DNA from: Yonghaparkia sp. Root332
Lineage (GTDB): Bacteria; Actinomycetota; Actinomycetes; Actinomycetales; Microbacteriaceae
Assembly (NCBI RefSeq): GCF_001425665.1
Contig: NZ_LMCX01000001.1
Location: forward strand, 124,001-188,000
Reading direction: 5' to 3'
DNA: 64,000 bases
The notes beneath the pieces were generated by a model. It worked only from the letters and a program-made list of their open reading frames with translations, searched no databases and was not told the origin of the DNA. Below, piece by piece: positions 19,050-27,926 of the stretch (position 1 is the first letter of the stretch; each line of letters begins with the position of its first letter). The translations under genes and the position numbers were made by a program.

Positions 19050-20963
19050 ATGAGCTCGACCTCCGCCTCCGCTCGCCCCCGCCGAGGATCCGCCCGCGAT
19101 CGCGACGCCGACGCCGGCCCGCGCGCGACCTTCGGCCAGCTGCTGCCCTACCTGCTCGAGCACCGCACCGTGCTGTCGTGGGTCATCGTCATCAGCATCC
19201 TCGGCGCGATCGCCTCGCTCGCCCAGCCGCTGCTCGTCAGCCAGGTCATCACGCGCGTGGAGGCCGGTCAGGCGCTCGGCCCGCTCGTCGCCGGACTCGT
19301 CGCCCTCGTCATCGCCGCCGCTCTGCTCAGCGGCTTCGGCCACTACCTCCTGCAGCGCACCGGCGAGGGGGTCGTGCTGTCGAGCCGCCGCACCCTCGTG
19401 CGACGGATGCTGCACCTGCCGATCGCGCAGTTCGACGAGCGGCGGACGGGCGACCTCGTGAGCCGCGTCGGCAGCGACACGACGCTCCTGCGCGCCGTCC
19501 TGACCCAGGGCCTCGTCGAGGCGATCGGCGGCAGCCTCACCTTCGTCGGCGCGATCATCGCGATGGCCGTCATCGACCCGACCCTGCTCGGGCTCACCCT
19601 CCTCGTCGTGGCCGTGTCGGTCGTCACGGTCGTGCTGCTCTCGCGGCGCATCCGCGTCGCCTCGCGCAAGGCGCAGGAGAAGGTCGGCGACCTCGCCGCC
19701 GCGGTCGAACGGGCGATCTCCTCCGTGCGCACCGTGCGCGCCGCGAACGCGACCGACCGCGAGATCGCGGCCGTCGAGAAGGATGCCCGGGGCGCGTGGG
19801 AGCAGGGGATCCGCGTCGCGCGCATCTCGGCCCTCGTCGTCCCCCTCTCGTCGATCGCGCTGCAGGTGTCCTTCCTCGTCGTCCTCGGCGTCGGCGGCTT
19901 CCGGGTCGCGACGGGCGCGATCGAGATCGGCGACCTCGTCGCGTTCATCCTCTTCCTCTTCCTTCTCATCGGGCCGCTCGGCCAGGCGTTCGGCGCGATC
20001 ACCTCCGTGAACTCGGCGCTCGGCGCGCTCGGGCGGATCCAGGAGATCATCGCGCTGCCGAGCGAGGCCGAGGGCGACGTCGGCGTCGTGCCCGAGCCGG
20101 ACGAGCCGACCGATGCCGCCGTGTCGTTCCACGACGTGCACTTCTCCTACCCCGAGCGCGCGCACCGCACGGAGGCCGAGAAGGCGGCCGCGGAGGCCGA
20201 GGCGGCGAGCGTGGCGCGCGGGGCGGGCGCGGGAGCGGGAGCCGGCGCCGACGCTCGCGGGGATGCCGACGGCTCCCGCGAGGCGCGGGTCCTCCGCGGC
20301 ATCTCGTTCGCGGTGCCGCGCGGCGCGCGGGTCGCGCTCGTCGGCCCGAGCGGCGCCGGCAAGTCGACGGTGCTCGCGCTGATCGAGCGCTTCTACGACC
20401 CGACCACGGGGGTCATCCGCATGGACGGCGTCGACATCCGCGCGCTCGACCGGACCGAGCTGCGGAGCCGCATCGGCTACGTCGAGCAGGACGCCCCCGT
20501 GCTCGCCGGCACCCTGCGCGACAACCTGCTGCTCGCCACGCCCGGGGCGAGCGACGAGCAGTGCGTCGCGGTGCTGCGGTCGGTCAACCTCGGCGAGGTC
20601 CTCGACCGCTCACCCCTGGGTCTCGAGGCGCCCGTGGGGGAGGACGGCGTCATGCTGTCGGGCGGCGAGCGGCAGAGGCTCGCGATCGCGCGCGCGCTGC
20701 TCGCGGCGCCGCCGATCCTGCTCCTTGACGAGTCGACATCCTCTCTCGACGGCCGCAACGAGCAGCTCATGCGCGAGGCGATCGACGCGGTCGCGGAGGA
20801 CCGCACGCTCATCGTGATCGCGCACCGGCTGTCGACGGTCGTCGACAGCGACGTCATCGTCGTGCTCGACCACGGGCGCGTCGTCGGTACCGGCTCGCAC
20901 AGCGAGCTCGTGCGCGACGTGCCGCTCTACCGCGACCTCGCGAAGCACCAGCTGCTCGTGTAG
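19050..20963 (+). CDS. ABC exporter, fused transmembrane and ATP-binding domains (multidrug type)
   Basis: A 637-residue half-transporter. The six-helix type-1 exporter domain spans about 28-320 and the ATPase domain about 350-630, with Walker A GPSGAGKST, the Q-loop in YVEQDAPVLAG, signature LSGGERQRL, Walker B ILLLDESTSSLD and His switch AHRLS. Oddly, between the first ATPase strand (VSFHDVHFSYPER) and VLRGISF there is an insertion of about 40 residues rich in Ala, Gly and Glu/Asp. It starts at ATG 19050 with GGATGGAG and is divergent from the ABC-2 operon by 85 bases. Confidence 0.92.
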   Translation: MSSTSASARPRRGSARDRDADAGPRATFGQLLPYLLEHRTVLSWVIVISILGAIASLAQPLLVSQVITRVEAGQALGPLVAGLVALVIAAALLSGFGHYLLQRTGEGVVLSSRRTLVRRMLHLPIAQFDERRTGDLVSRVGSDTTLLRAVLTQGLVEAIGGSLTFVGAIIAMAVIDPTLLGLTLLVVAVSVVTVVLLSRRIRVASRKAQEKVGDLAAAVERAISSVRTVRAANATDREIAAVEKDARGAWEQGIRVARISALVVPLSSIALQVSFLVVLGVGGFRVATGAIEIGDLVAFILFLFLLIGPLGQAFGAITSVNSALGALGRIQEIIALPSEAEGDVGVVPEPDEPTDAAVSFHDVHFSYPERAHRTEAEKAAAEAEAASVARGAGAGAGAGADARGDADGSREARVLRGISFAVPRGARVALVGPSGAGKSTVLALIERFYDPTTGVIRMDGVDIRALDRTELRSRIGYVEQDAPVLAGTLRDNLLLATPGASDEQCVAVLRSVNLGEVLDRSPLGLEAPVGEDGVMLSGGERQRLAIARALLAAPPILLLDESTSSLDGRNEQLMREAIDAVAEDRTLIVIAHRLSTVVDSDVIVVLDHGRVVGTGSHSELVRDVPLYRDLAKHQLLV

Positions 20964-20997
20964 CGCGGGCGGCGAGATCGCAGCGGACGGTGCGCGG

Positions 20998-21582
20998 TCA
21001 GGATGCCGCGGGCGCGACCTCTCCGCCGGCGCCGACGATCTCGGCCAGCGCCGCCGCGCTCGGGCCCGGCGCCACCCCCGCCACGAGGTCGCTCAGGACC
21101 CGCACGCTGCGGCCCGCGGCGAGGGCGTCGAGCGCCGAGGCCCGCACGCAGTGGTCGGTCGCGATGCCGACGACGTCGACCGCGTCGATGCCGAGCTCGT
21201 CGAGGGCGGCGACGAGCGGGCGACCGTCATCGGTCGTCCCCTCGAAGATCGAGTACGCCGGCACTCCCTGGCCCTTGAGCACGTGCAGGTCGATGAGCGC
21301 GACGTCGATGGCCGGGTGGTAGTCGGCGCCGGGCGAGCCGGCCACGCAGTGGACCGGCCACGTCGTCACGAAGTCGGGAGCGGCATCCGTCGCGAAGTGC
21401 CCGCCGTTGTCGTTCGCGGCGTCGTGCCAGTCGCGCGAGGCGACCACGAGCGCGTAGTCACCGGCGTGGGCGCGCAGGTGCGCGGTGATCGCCGCGGCCG
21501 CGGCCGCGCCGCCGTCGACCCCGAGCGCGCCGCCCTCGGTGAAGTCGTTCTGCACGTCGATGATGAGCAGGGCGCGGGGCAT
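20998..21582 (-). CDS. pncA: nicotinamidase / isochorismatase-family amidase
   Basis: A 194-residue cytoplasmic hydrolase likely converting nicotinamide to nicotinate in NAD salvage. Catalytic triad candidates are Asp9 in LLIIDVQNDF, the Lys in VLKGQG and the Cys in GIATDHCVRAS. The SRDWHDAANDNGGHFA segment supplies Asp and His residues expected at the PncA metal site. The context (convergent with an exporter, upstream of a carboxypeptidase) gives no further clue. Another isochorismatase-family amidase is the main alternative. Confidence 0.85.
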   Translation of the reverse strand: MPRALLIIDVQNDFTEGGALGVDGGAAAAAAITAHLRAHAGDYALVVASRDWHDAANDNGGHFATDAAPDFVTTWPVHCVAGSPGADYHPAIDVALIDLHVLKGQGVPAYSIFEGTTDDGRPLVAALDELGIDAVDVVGIATDHCVRASALDALAAGRSVRVLSDLVAGVAPGPSAAALAEIVGAGGEVAPAAS

Positions 21583-21625
21583 GGCATCTCCGTGTATCAG
21601 GCCGGGCGCGGTGCGCCCGGGCGCG

Positions 21626-23134
21626 TCAGGTGTTGGTGAGGTTGTCGCCGCAGCGGTAGGCGCCCGCCGTGAGCGAGTCGAGCGCGGCGCGCGCCGAGCC
21701 CTGCACGTTGCCGATCGCGGAGAACGCGAAGGTGAGCACTGTGCCGTCGGCGGCGGTGATGATGCCGCTGAGCGAGTAGGCGGTGTTGATCCAGCCGGTC
21801 TTCGCCGCCACGCTCCCCCGGGCGATCGCCGCGTCGCCGGCGAAGCGGCTCGCGAGCGACCCCGAGCGCCCCGCGACGGGCAGCCCCGCGGTCAGCACGG
21901 GCAGATCTCCGCCGCCGGCGGCGATGACGTCGAAGAGGCGTGCGTAGTACAGGGGCGAGACGGCGTTCAGGTGGCTGAGCCCCGAGCCGTCGCGGATCAC
22001 CATGCCGGGGTCGAGGGTCACGCCGTAGGGCTGCAGCGCGGCGGCGAACGCCTGCGTGAGCGACGCGGCCGAGCCATCGAAGCCCGACTCCTTCGACACG
22101 ACGCGCGCGAGCATCTCGGCGAGCGTGTTGTCGCTGTTCATGAGCATCTTCTCGATGAGCCGGCTCACCGGCTGCGACCGGACCACGGCGAGCTCGGCGC
22201 CTCCGCTCGAGACCCCCATGGCCACCGCGGGACGGCCCCCCGAGTTGCCCGCCGCGCCGAGGGCGAGCGCGAAGGCCTCGCCGGCGCGCGTGATCGGGTC
22301 GGTCGAACGCGGGCTCGTGTCGAGAGCGGGGTTCTGCCGATCGCCGTCGACCTGGAGCGCCGTGACCTCGGAGTGGTAGCCGATCGCCTGCTCGCTGCGC
22401 TCCCACGACGAGTCCCACTTGTCCGCCGGGTTCCAGTAGGTGGCGTCGAGCAGCACCTCGGTGATCGCGGGCGCCTCGGGGTTCGCGGCGGCGTAGGCCG
22501 CCACGGTCTGCGCGGCGAGGTCGGCGAGCTTGGGGGCCCCGCGGTAGACGCTCTCCTGACCGGGGGCGAGGGCGCTCAGCGTGGCGTCCCCGCCGCCGAC
22601 GAGCACGACCTGCCCGGGTCCGGCGCCCTGCTCGACCCGCGTCGAGAGCTGGTAGCCGGGGCCGAGGACGCGCAGTGCGGCCGCCGCGGTGAGCACCTTG
22701 AGCACGCTCCCGTGGCGGGCCGGCGTGGAGGCGGCGCGGTCGAAGAGCACCTCGCCCGTCTCGGCGTTGACGACGGCGCCGACGAAGTCGCCGAGTCGGC
22801 CGTCGGAGGCGAGGCCGGCGATCGAGCACGTGCGCACCCGCGTCGGGGCGGTCGCGATCGAGGGCCCGGCGCGCGTCGGCTCGGGCTCGGGCGTCGGCTC
22901 GGCGCTCGTCTCGGCCGGCTCCGGCTCGACGTCGGGCTCGGCGACGGCAGCCGCCGCGGCCTGCTGGCCGACCGCGACCCCCGCGGCGACGGCGCCGGCT
23001 CCGAGGACGGAGAAGGCGGTGGCGATCGCCGCGATCGCGAGCGCGCGCGGGTGGCGCCTCCGTCGGGCCGCGAGGCCCGCGCCGCGGGGCGGCGCACCGG
23101 CGACGGGCGTCTCTCGGGCATCCGGGGCTGTCAC
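21626..23134 (-). CDS. dacB: D-alanyl-D-alanine carboxypeptidase/endopeptidase (PBP4, family S13)
   Basis: Cell-wall enzyme that trims peptidoglycan stem peptides outside the membrane. The 502-residue protein from GTG 23134 has a short Arg-rich start, one membrane anchor or signal segment (LAIAAIATAFSVLGAGAVAAGVAV), an acidic Pro/Glu-rich spacer and a class C penicillin-binding fold. The active-site motifs are SVLK (about 141), SDN (about 333) and KTG (about 441). GTG was preferred because upstream sequence belongs to the neighbouring oxidoreductase in another frame. It follows that gene by 23 bases. Confidence 0.92.
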   Translation of the reverse strand: MTAPDARETPVAGAPPRGAGLAARRRRHPRALAIAAIATAFSVLGAGAVAAGVAVGQQAAAAAVAEPDVEPEPAETSAEPTPEPEPTRAGPSIATAPTRVRTCSIAGLASDGRLGDFVGAVVNAETGEVLFDRAASTPARHGSVLKVLTAAAALRVLGPGYQLSTRVEQGAGPGQVVLVGGGDATLSALAPGQESVYRGAPKLADLAAQTVAAYAAANPEAPAITEVLLDATYWNPADKWDSSWERSEQAIGYHSEVTALQVDGDRQNPALDTSPRSTDPITRAGEAFALALGAAGNSGGRPAVAMGVSSGGAELAVVRSQPVSRLIEKMLMNSDNTLAEMLARVVSKESGFDGSAASLTQAFAAALQPYGVTLDPGMVIRDGSGLSHLNAVSPLYYARLFDVIAAGGGDLPVLTAGLPVAGRSGSLASRFAGDAAIARGSVAAKTGWINTAYSLSGIITAADGTVLTFAFSAIGNVQGSARAALDSLTAGAYRCGDNLTNT

Positions 23135-23157
23135 CCGGCCATGATAGTCGCGGCCGA

Positions 23158-24141
23158 TCAGGCGTCGTCGTCGGGCGCGTACCGCACGCCGATCTGGCGG
23201 CGGACCTCGTCGAGGACCCCCATGATCGCGACCGTCTCCTCGATCGGGAGGCTCGTGGGCTCGGCGCCGGCGACGCGCGCCTCGAGCTCGGCGGCCTGGA
23301 ACTGCATGCCGCGCTGCGCGACGACCGGGGCGATGCGCTCGACGACCTCGCCGCGCTCGTCGAAGAGCGTCGCGACGGTCGGCGCGTAGAACGTGCGCTC
23401 GATCTCGAGGTAGCCGCGCGTGCCGATCACGGCGGCGCGGTTCGGGCCGGCGGTGTCGAGCGCGGTGTGCAGGACGGCCTGCCGGCCGTCGGCGTAGTCG
23501 AGGATCATCGCCGTCTGCCGGTCGACGCCCGTCGCGGTGAGGGCGGCGTGGGCGCGGATGCCCTGCGGGAGCCCGAGAACGTCGACCGCGAACGACACCG
23601 GGTAGATGCCGAGGTCGAGCAGCGCGCCACCGCCCAGCTCCGGGTTCTGCAGCCGGTGCGCGGGGTCCAGCGGGAGCGACTGCGTGTGGTCGGCGAGCAC
23701 CGTGCGCACCTCGCCGAGGGCGCCGGAGCGCACGAGCTCGCGCACGCGGATCATGTGCGGCAGGAACCGCGTCCACATCGCCTCCATGACGACGACGCCG
23801 GCCTCGGCGGCGGCGTCGGCGACGCGGCGCGCATCCCGCTGGGTGAGGGTGAACGCCTTCTCGACCAGGACGTGCTTGCCGGCGGCGATCGCGAGCAGGG
23901 CCGACTCGGCGTGGTGCGAGTGCGGGGTCGCGACGTAGACGATCTCGACGGCGGGGTCGGCGACGAGCTCCTCGTACGACCCGTGCGCGGTCGGGATGCC
24001 GTGCTCGGCCGCGAAGGACCGTGCGGCCTCGAGGCGGCGGGATCCGACCGCGGCCACGGTGAACCCCTCGGCGATCAGGTCGCGCGCGAACGCGTGCGCG
24101 ATGCCGCCCGTCGCGAGAATGCCCCAGCCCGGTCGCGCCAT
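23158..24141 (-). CDS. Gfo/Idh/MocA-family oxidoreductase (internal start)
   Basis: From ATG 24141 the frame encodes 327 residues of a full Gfo/Idh/MocA dehydrogenase. The NAD(P)-binding opening GWGILATGGIAHAFARDL is followed by YVATPHSHHAE, then KHVLVEKAFTLT with the conserved EK(P/A) Lys, and the C-terminal beta-sheet domain (GGGALLDLGIYPVS). It resembles the dihydrodiol dehydrogenase branch. An AGGA ribosome site precedes ATG 24141, supporting independent translation even though the frame is open upstream into the CAP protein. The substrate, probably a sugar or cyclic diol, is unknown. Confidence 0.85.
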   Translation of the reverse strand: MARPGWGILATGGIAHAFARDLIAEGFTVAAVGSRRLEAARSFAAEHGIPTAHGSYEELVADPAVEIVYVATPHSHHAESALLAIAAGKHVLVEKAFTLTQRDARRVADAAAEAGVVVMEAMWTRFLPHMIRVRELVRSGALGEVRTVLADHTQSLPLDPAHRLQNPELGGGALLDLGIYPVSFAVDVLGLPQGIRAHAALTATGVDRQTAMILDYADGRQAVLHTALDTAGPNRAAVIGTRGYLEIERTFYAPTVATLFDERGEVVERIAPVVAQRGMQFQAAELEARVAGAEPTSLPIEETVAIMGVLDEVRRQIGVRYAPDDDA

Positions 24142-25212
24142 CGTCGTCCTGCCCTCCGCCCGCGGTCGAGCGCCGGCGGATTCGGCTGCGGCGAGCAGGG
24201 CGAGGGCGCGGGGGCGCGGCGCACCGGGGCCGCGGTCGCGGGCGAGGTCGGCGCGCTGGGTGGCCGGCACGCCGCCATGGGTCATCGCGAAGAGGATGCA
24301 GACGCCCGCGGTGCTGCCGGTGTAGGTCGGCTTGTAGAGCGAGGTGCGGTGCCCGGAGGAGTCCCACCACTTCTGGGCGACCGTGGAGCCGGTGTTGTTC
24401 GAACCGCCGGCGAGGTTGCCGTCGCAGCCGACGCTCGGCACGCCGTCGCTGCGGACGGAGCCCATGTGGCCCCAGGCACTCATCGGGTCGGTCGACGGGT
24501 CCTCCGCCATCCAGAACAGGCGGTCCTCCATGCAGGAGTCGTAGCGGATGTTCGCCATCGGGACGGGAGGCAGGCAGTTGGCCACGCGGATCTCGTTGTA
24601 GCGCTGGGCGAACTGCGCGAGGTCGGCGGAGGTGGTGCCGGCGACGCCGCCCTTCGAGGTGCGGCTCGGAGCTCCCGCGGTGCTGCCGCCGGGCATCCCG
24701 GCGCAGGCCGGGGTCGTGACGGTCGGCGACGGGCTCGGAGCGGGCGCCGCGGGTGCGGGCGCCGGCCCGGAGGGCTTCGGCTGGATGGCGGTCGAGCCGG
24801 TGCCCGAGGCCGCGGCGGTGCCGCTCGGCGCGGACGAGGTCGCCGACGGTGCGGGAGCGGGCTTCGCGGTCGCGGGCTTCGGAGCGGTGCGCGTCGGCGC
24901 GCTCGGGGCCGAGGCCTCCACCGTGGCGGGCGCGGCCTCCGCCGTCGGCGACGGCGACGGCGAGGCGCTCGGCTCGACCGCGGGCGCGGCGTCGCCGGCG
25001 CTCGCAGCGGAGTAGGTCGCGCGCTGGCGCGGGTCGAGGAAGCCGCTGCCGTCGACGACGGAATCGGGCTCCACGACGGTGATGGCCGAGGCGCCGGCGG
25101 TGAGCGTACGAGCGCTCAGGACGTCGGTGACGTCGAGGCTCCCGCCCACCACGGGCGCGAGCAGGATGGCGCTCGTCGCGAGCGCGGTCCCCACAAAGAT
25201 TGAACGCAGCAT
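23158..25212 (-). CDS. single open frame: secreted CAP/SCP-domain protein joined in frame to Gfo/Idh/MocA oxidoreductase
   Basis: One frame of 684 codons without a stop. Residues 1-25 look like a signal peptide (MLRSIFVGTALATSAILLAP). Residues about 60-190 are a Pro/Ala/Ser linker, and about 210-310 a CAP (SCP/PR1-like) domain with YNEIRVANCL, NLAGGSNN and KWWDSSGHRTSLY, plus paired cysteines. After about 45 residues of low-quality Arg/Ala-rich sequence comes a complete NAD-dependent oxidoreductase. An exported protein carrying a Rossmann enzyme is not plausible. More likely these are two genes and the CAP gene has lost its stop or carries a frameshift near 24150-24280. The internal gene is listed separately. 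Confidence 0.55.
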   Translation of the reverse strand: MLRSIFVGTALATSAILLAPVVGGSLDVTDVLSARTLTAGASAITVVEPDSVVDGSGFLDPRQRATYSAASAGDAAPAVEPSASPSPSPTAEAAPATVEASAPSAPTRTAPKPATAKPAPAPSATSSAPSGTAAASGTGSTAIQPKPSGPAPAPAAPAPSPSPTVTTPACAGMPGGSTAGAPSRTSKGGVAGTTSADLAQFAQRYNEIRVANCLPPVPMANIRYDSCMEDRLFWMAEDPSTDPMSAWGHMGSVRSDGVPSVGCDGNLAGGSNNTGSTVAQKWWDSSGHRTSLYKPTYTGSTAGVCILFAMTHGGVPATQRADLARDRGPGAPRPRALALLAAAESAGARPRAEGRTTMARPGWGILATGGIAHAFARDLIAEGFTVAAVGSRRLEAARSFAAEHGIPTAHGSYEELVADPAVEIVYVATPHSHHAESALLAIAAGKHVLVEKAFTLTQRDARRVADAAAEAGVVVMEAMWTRFLPHMIRVRELVRSGALGEVRTVLADHTQSLPLDPAHRLQNPELGGGALLDLGIYPVSFAVDVLGLPQGIRAHAALTATGVDRQTAMILDYADGRQAVLHTALDTAGPNRAAVIGTRGYLEIERTFYAPTVATLFDERGEVVERIAPVVAQRGMQFQAAELEARVAGAEPTSLPIEETVAIMGVLDEVRRQIGVRYAPDDDA

Positions 25213-25245
25213 GTCAGGTTCCCCCCGAAACCTTGAGATGTATCC

Positions 25246-25263
25246 GTCAGCCCCCCGGCTGAC
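25246..25263 (-). other. hairpin in the leader of the CAP-domain gene
   Basis: Inverted repeat GTCAGCC-CCCC-GGCTGAC, 34-51 bases before the ATG at 25212. It is possibly an RNA structure in the leader; no known riboswitch consensus was recognised. Confidence 0.35.
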
Positions 25264-25416
25264 ATCTCCGACGGTACGACCCCGAGGGCCCGGGTGCCAA
25301 CCCGGGGTGGTCGGAAAACGAACAGAACACCCCAGGACTGGGGGAGACGCGGCCCGGATCGGCCCCCTGATCGGGGGTATTGCCCCTCGGGGCGGGCCGT
25401 GCAGCGGCCCTGTGGA

Positions 25417-25488
25417 GCCCCGTACAGGATTCGAACCTGCGACCTGCTGTTTACAAGACAGCTGCTCTACCAGCTGAGCTAACGGGGC
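25417..25488 (-). tRNA. tRNA-Thr (anticodon TGT)
   Basis: A 72-base cloverleaf on the minus strand: acceptor GCCCCGT/ACGGGGC, D-arm GCTC...GAGC with AGCTGGTA, anticodon stem GCTGT/ACAGC with loop CTTGTAA (anticodon TGT, reads ACA), a 5-base variable loop, and a T-arm with TTCGAAT. CCA is not encoded. Confidence 0.97.
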
Positions 25489-25526
25489 GCTGCGGAGGGC
25501 CCCAGCCTACCGGCCGGGGGCCCGGC

Positions 25527-26438
25527 CTAGGGGGTCGGCGACGGGGACGGGGAGGGGCTCGCCGCGAAGTCGTCGCCGGCGGCCGACAGCACGAACTGCG
25601 AGAACTCGGTCGAGTCGAACGGGTACGACGGGGTGTAGAGCTCGCCGTTGACCAGGATGGTCGGAGTGCCCTGCACGCTCTCGACCTCGGTGCCCTCGAC
25701 GGGGAGCGGGCCGTTCCCCGCGCGGGCCGTCGCCGCCTTGACCCACTCGTAGAAGCGGCCGTCGTCGATGCAGCGCTCGAGCGAGGTCGAGGTCGCCCCG
25801 GAGTCGCGCGCGAGCTCCAGGAGCCGGTCGTCCGTGAGTCCCTCCGAGCCCTCCTCCGGCTGCTCGGCGAAGAGCGCGTCGTTGAAGTCGAAGAACGCGT
25901 CCGGGTTGTAGTTCGAGACGCACGCCGCGGCATTGGCGGCGCGCAGCGAGTACTGGGTGCCGGCGGAGAGGCTCGTGAGGATCGCGATCGGGTGGTACTC
26001 GACCGTGGCGGCCCCCGACTCCACGAGTCGGCGGATCAGCTCGCCGTTCTCCTGCTCGAACTCGCCGCAGACGGGGCACAGGTAGTCGACCCAGATCGTG
26101 ATCGCGACCACGCCCGGCTCGTTCGGCGCGCTGGGGACGGGCGTCGCCTCGGGGGCGATGCCGGGGGTCTGCACCGGGGTCAGCCCCTCCCCGATCAGGA
26201 TGCCGTCACTCGCCATGTTCCGGGGCCCGTTGCGCTCGGGCCTGATCGAGTTCGTGATGACGAGCGCGACGATCGCGATGATGGCGATGAGCACGACGGC
26301 GATGCCGCCCTGCAGGAGCCACCGGTTGCGGCGCTCCTTCTTCTTGTGCTCGGCGCGAAGCTGGCGGGCCTTCTCGCGGGCTTCGTCGCGGCGCGCAGTC
26401 TTCGACTGCTTCGCGCGGGCTGATCCGCTGTCGGTCAT
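25527..26438 (-). CDS. membrane-anchored DsbA-like thioredoxin-fold protein
   Basis: A 303-residue protein with a Lys/Arg-rich cytoplasmic N-terminus (about 1-40, likely coiled), one membrane helix (GIAVVLIAIIAIVALVI, about 45-65) and an extracytoplasmic thioredoxin fold of the DsbA type. The redox motif is CPVC at about 118-121 (WVDYLCPVCGEF). A cis-Pro loop QGTPTILVNGE lies near 262-272, and the tail is Ser/Pro repeats (SPSPSPSP). Proteins of this shape in actinobacteria help disulfide formation in exported proteins. ATG 26438; it lies next to tRNA-Thr on the same strand. Confidence 0.9.
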   Translation of the reverse strand: MTDSGSARAKQSKTARRDEAREKARQLRAEHKKKERRNRWLLQGGIAVVLIAIIAIVALVITNSIRPERNGPRNMASDGILIGEGLTPVQTPGIAPEATPVPSAPNEPGVVAITIWVDYLCPVCGEFEQENGELIRRLVESGAATVEYHPIAILTSLSAGTQYSLRAANAAACVSNYNPDAFFDFNDALFAEQPEEGSEGLTDDRLLELARDSGATSTSLERCIDDGRFYEWVKAATARAGNGPLPVEGTEVESVQGTPTILVNGELYTPSYPFDSTEFSQFVLSAAGDDFAASPSPSPSPTP

Positions 26439-26734
26439 GGGTCCTCTTCGTCGCTTCCCGGGCGCGCCCGGCGCAGCCCGAATCGGGTTCAGGCGCACTG
26501 CGCCCCGAAGGATAGTACGGCGACGAACGATGCGCGGCCAGTCGAGGGGGCCTCGCGACCGGGCGCGCGGGGCCTCGCGGGGCCCCGCGGGCATCCCCTC
26601 GATGCGGCGCCGGCGGGCGCAGGTGGCATACTGGGCCTCGATGACCAGCGTCGCTCATCGATGACAGCGTCATCAATCCATTCACAACGGATCGTCCGGC
26701 ACGTACCTGCCGGTGAAGAGGAGAGTTAATCAGC
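26439..26734. other. divergent intergenic region with ATGACAGCGTCAT palindrome
   Basis: About 296 bases between the DsbA-like gene and the ugpC-like gene, with no credible coding frame. A perfect palindrome ATGAC-AGC-GTCAT lies at 26661-26673, preceded by a near copy (GATGACCAGCGTC, 26640-26652), so two direct repeats of GATGAC(C)AGCGTC sit in tandem about 65-95 bases before the ATPase gene. They could be operators. A GAAGAGGAGAG ribosome site precedes 26735. Confidence 0.45.
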
Positions 26735-27835
<1,101 letters not shown>

Positions 27836-27854
27836 GACTCGGTCTCGACCGCAG

Positions 27855-27891
27855 CGAGGGCGGGCCGCGTCGCATGACGCGCCCGCCCTCG
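27855..27891 (+). terminator. hairpin terminator after ugpC
   Basis: 11-bp outer stem CGAGGGCGGGC/GCCCGCCCTCG and inner GCGTC/GACGC stem with a GCAT loop, 20 bases after the stop. Confidence 0.8.
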
Positions 27892-27926
27892 TCGCGTTCC
27901 CGCCCCGACGAAGGGAGTCCGCCCTC

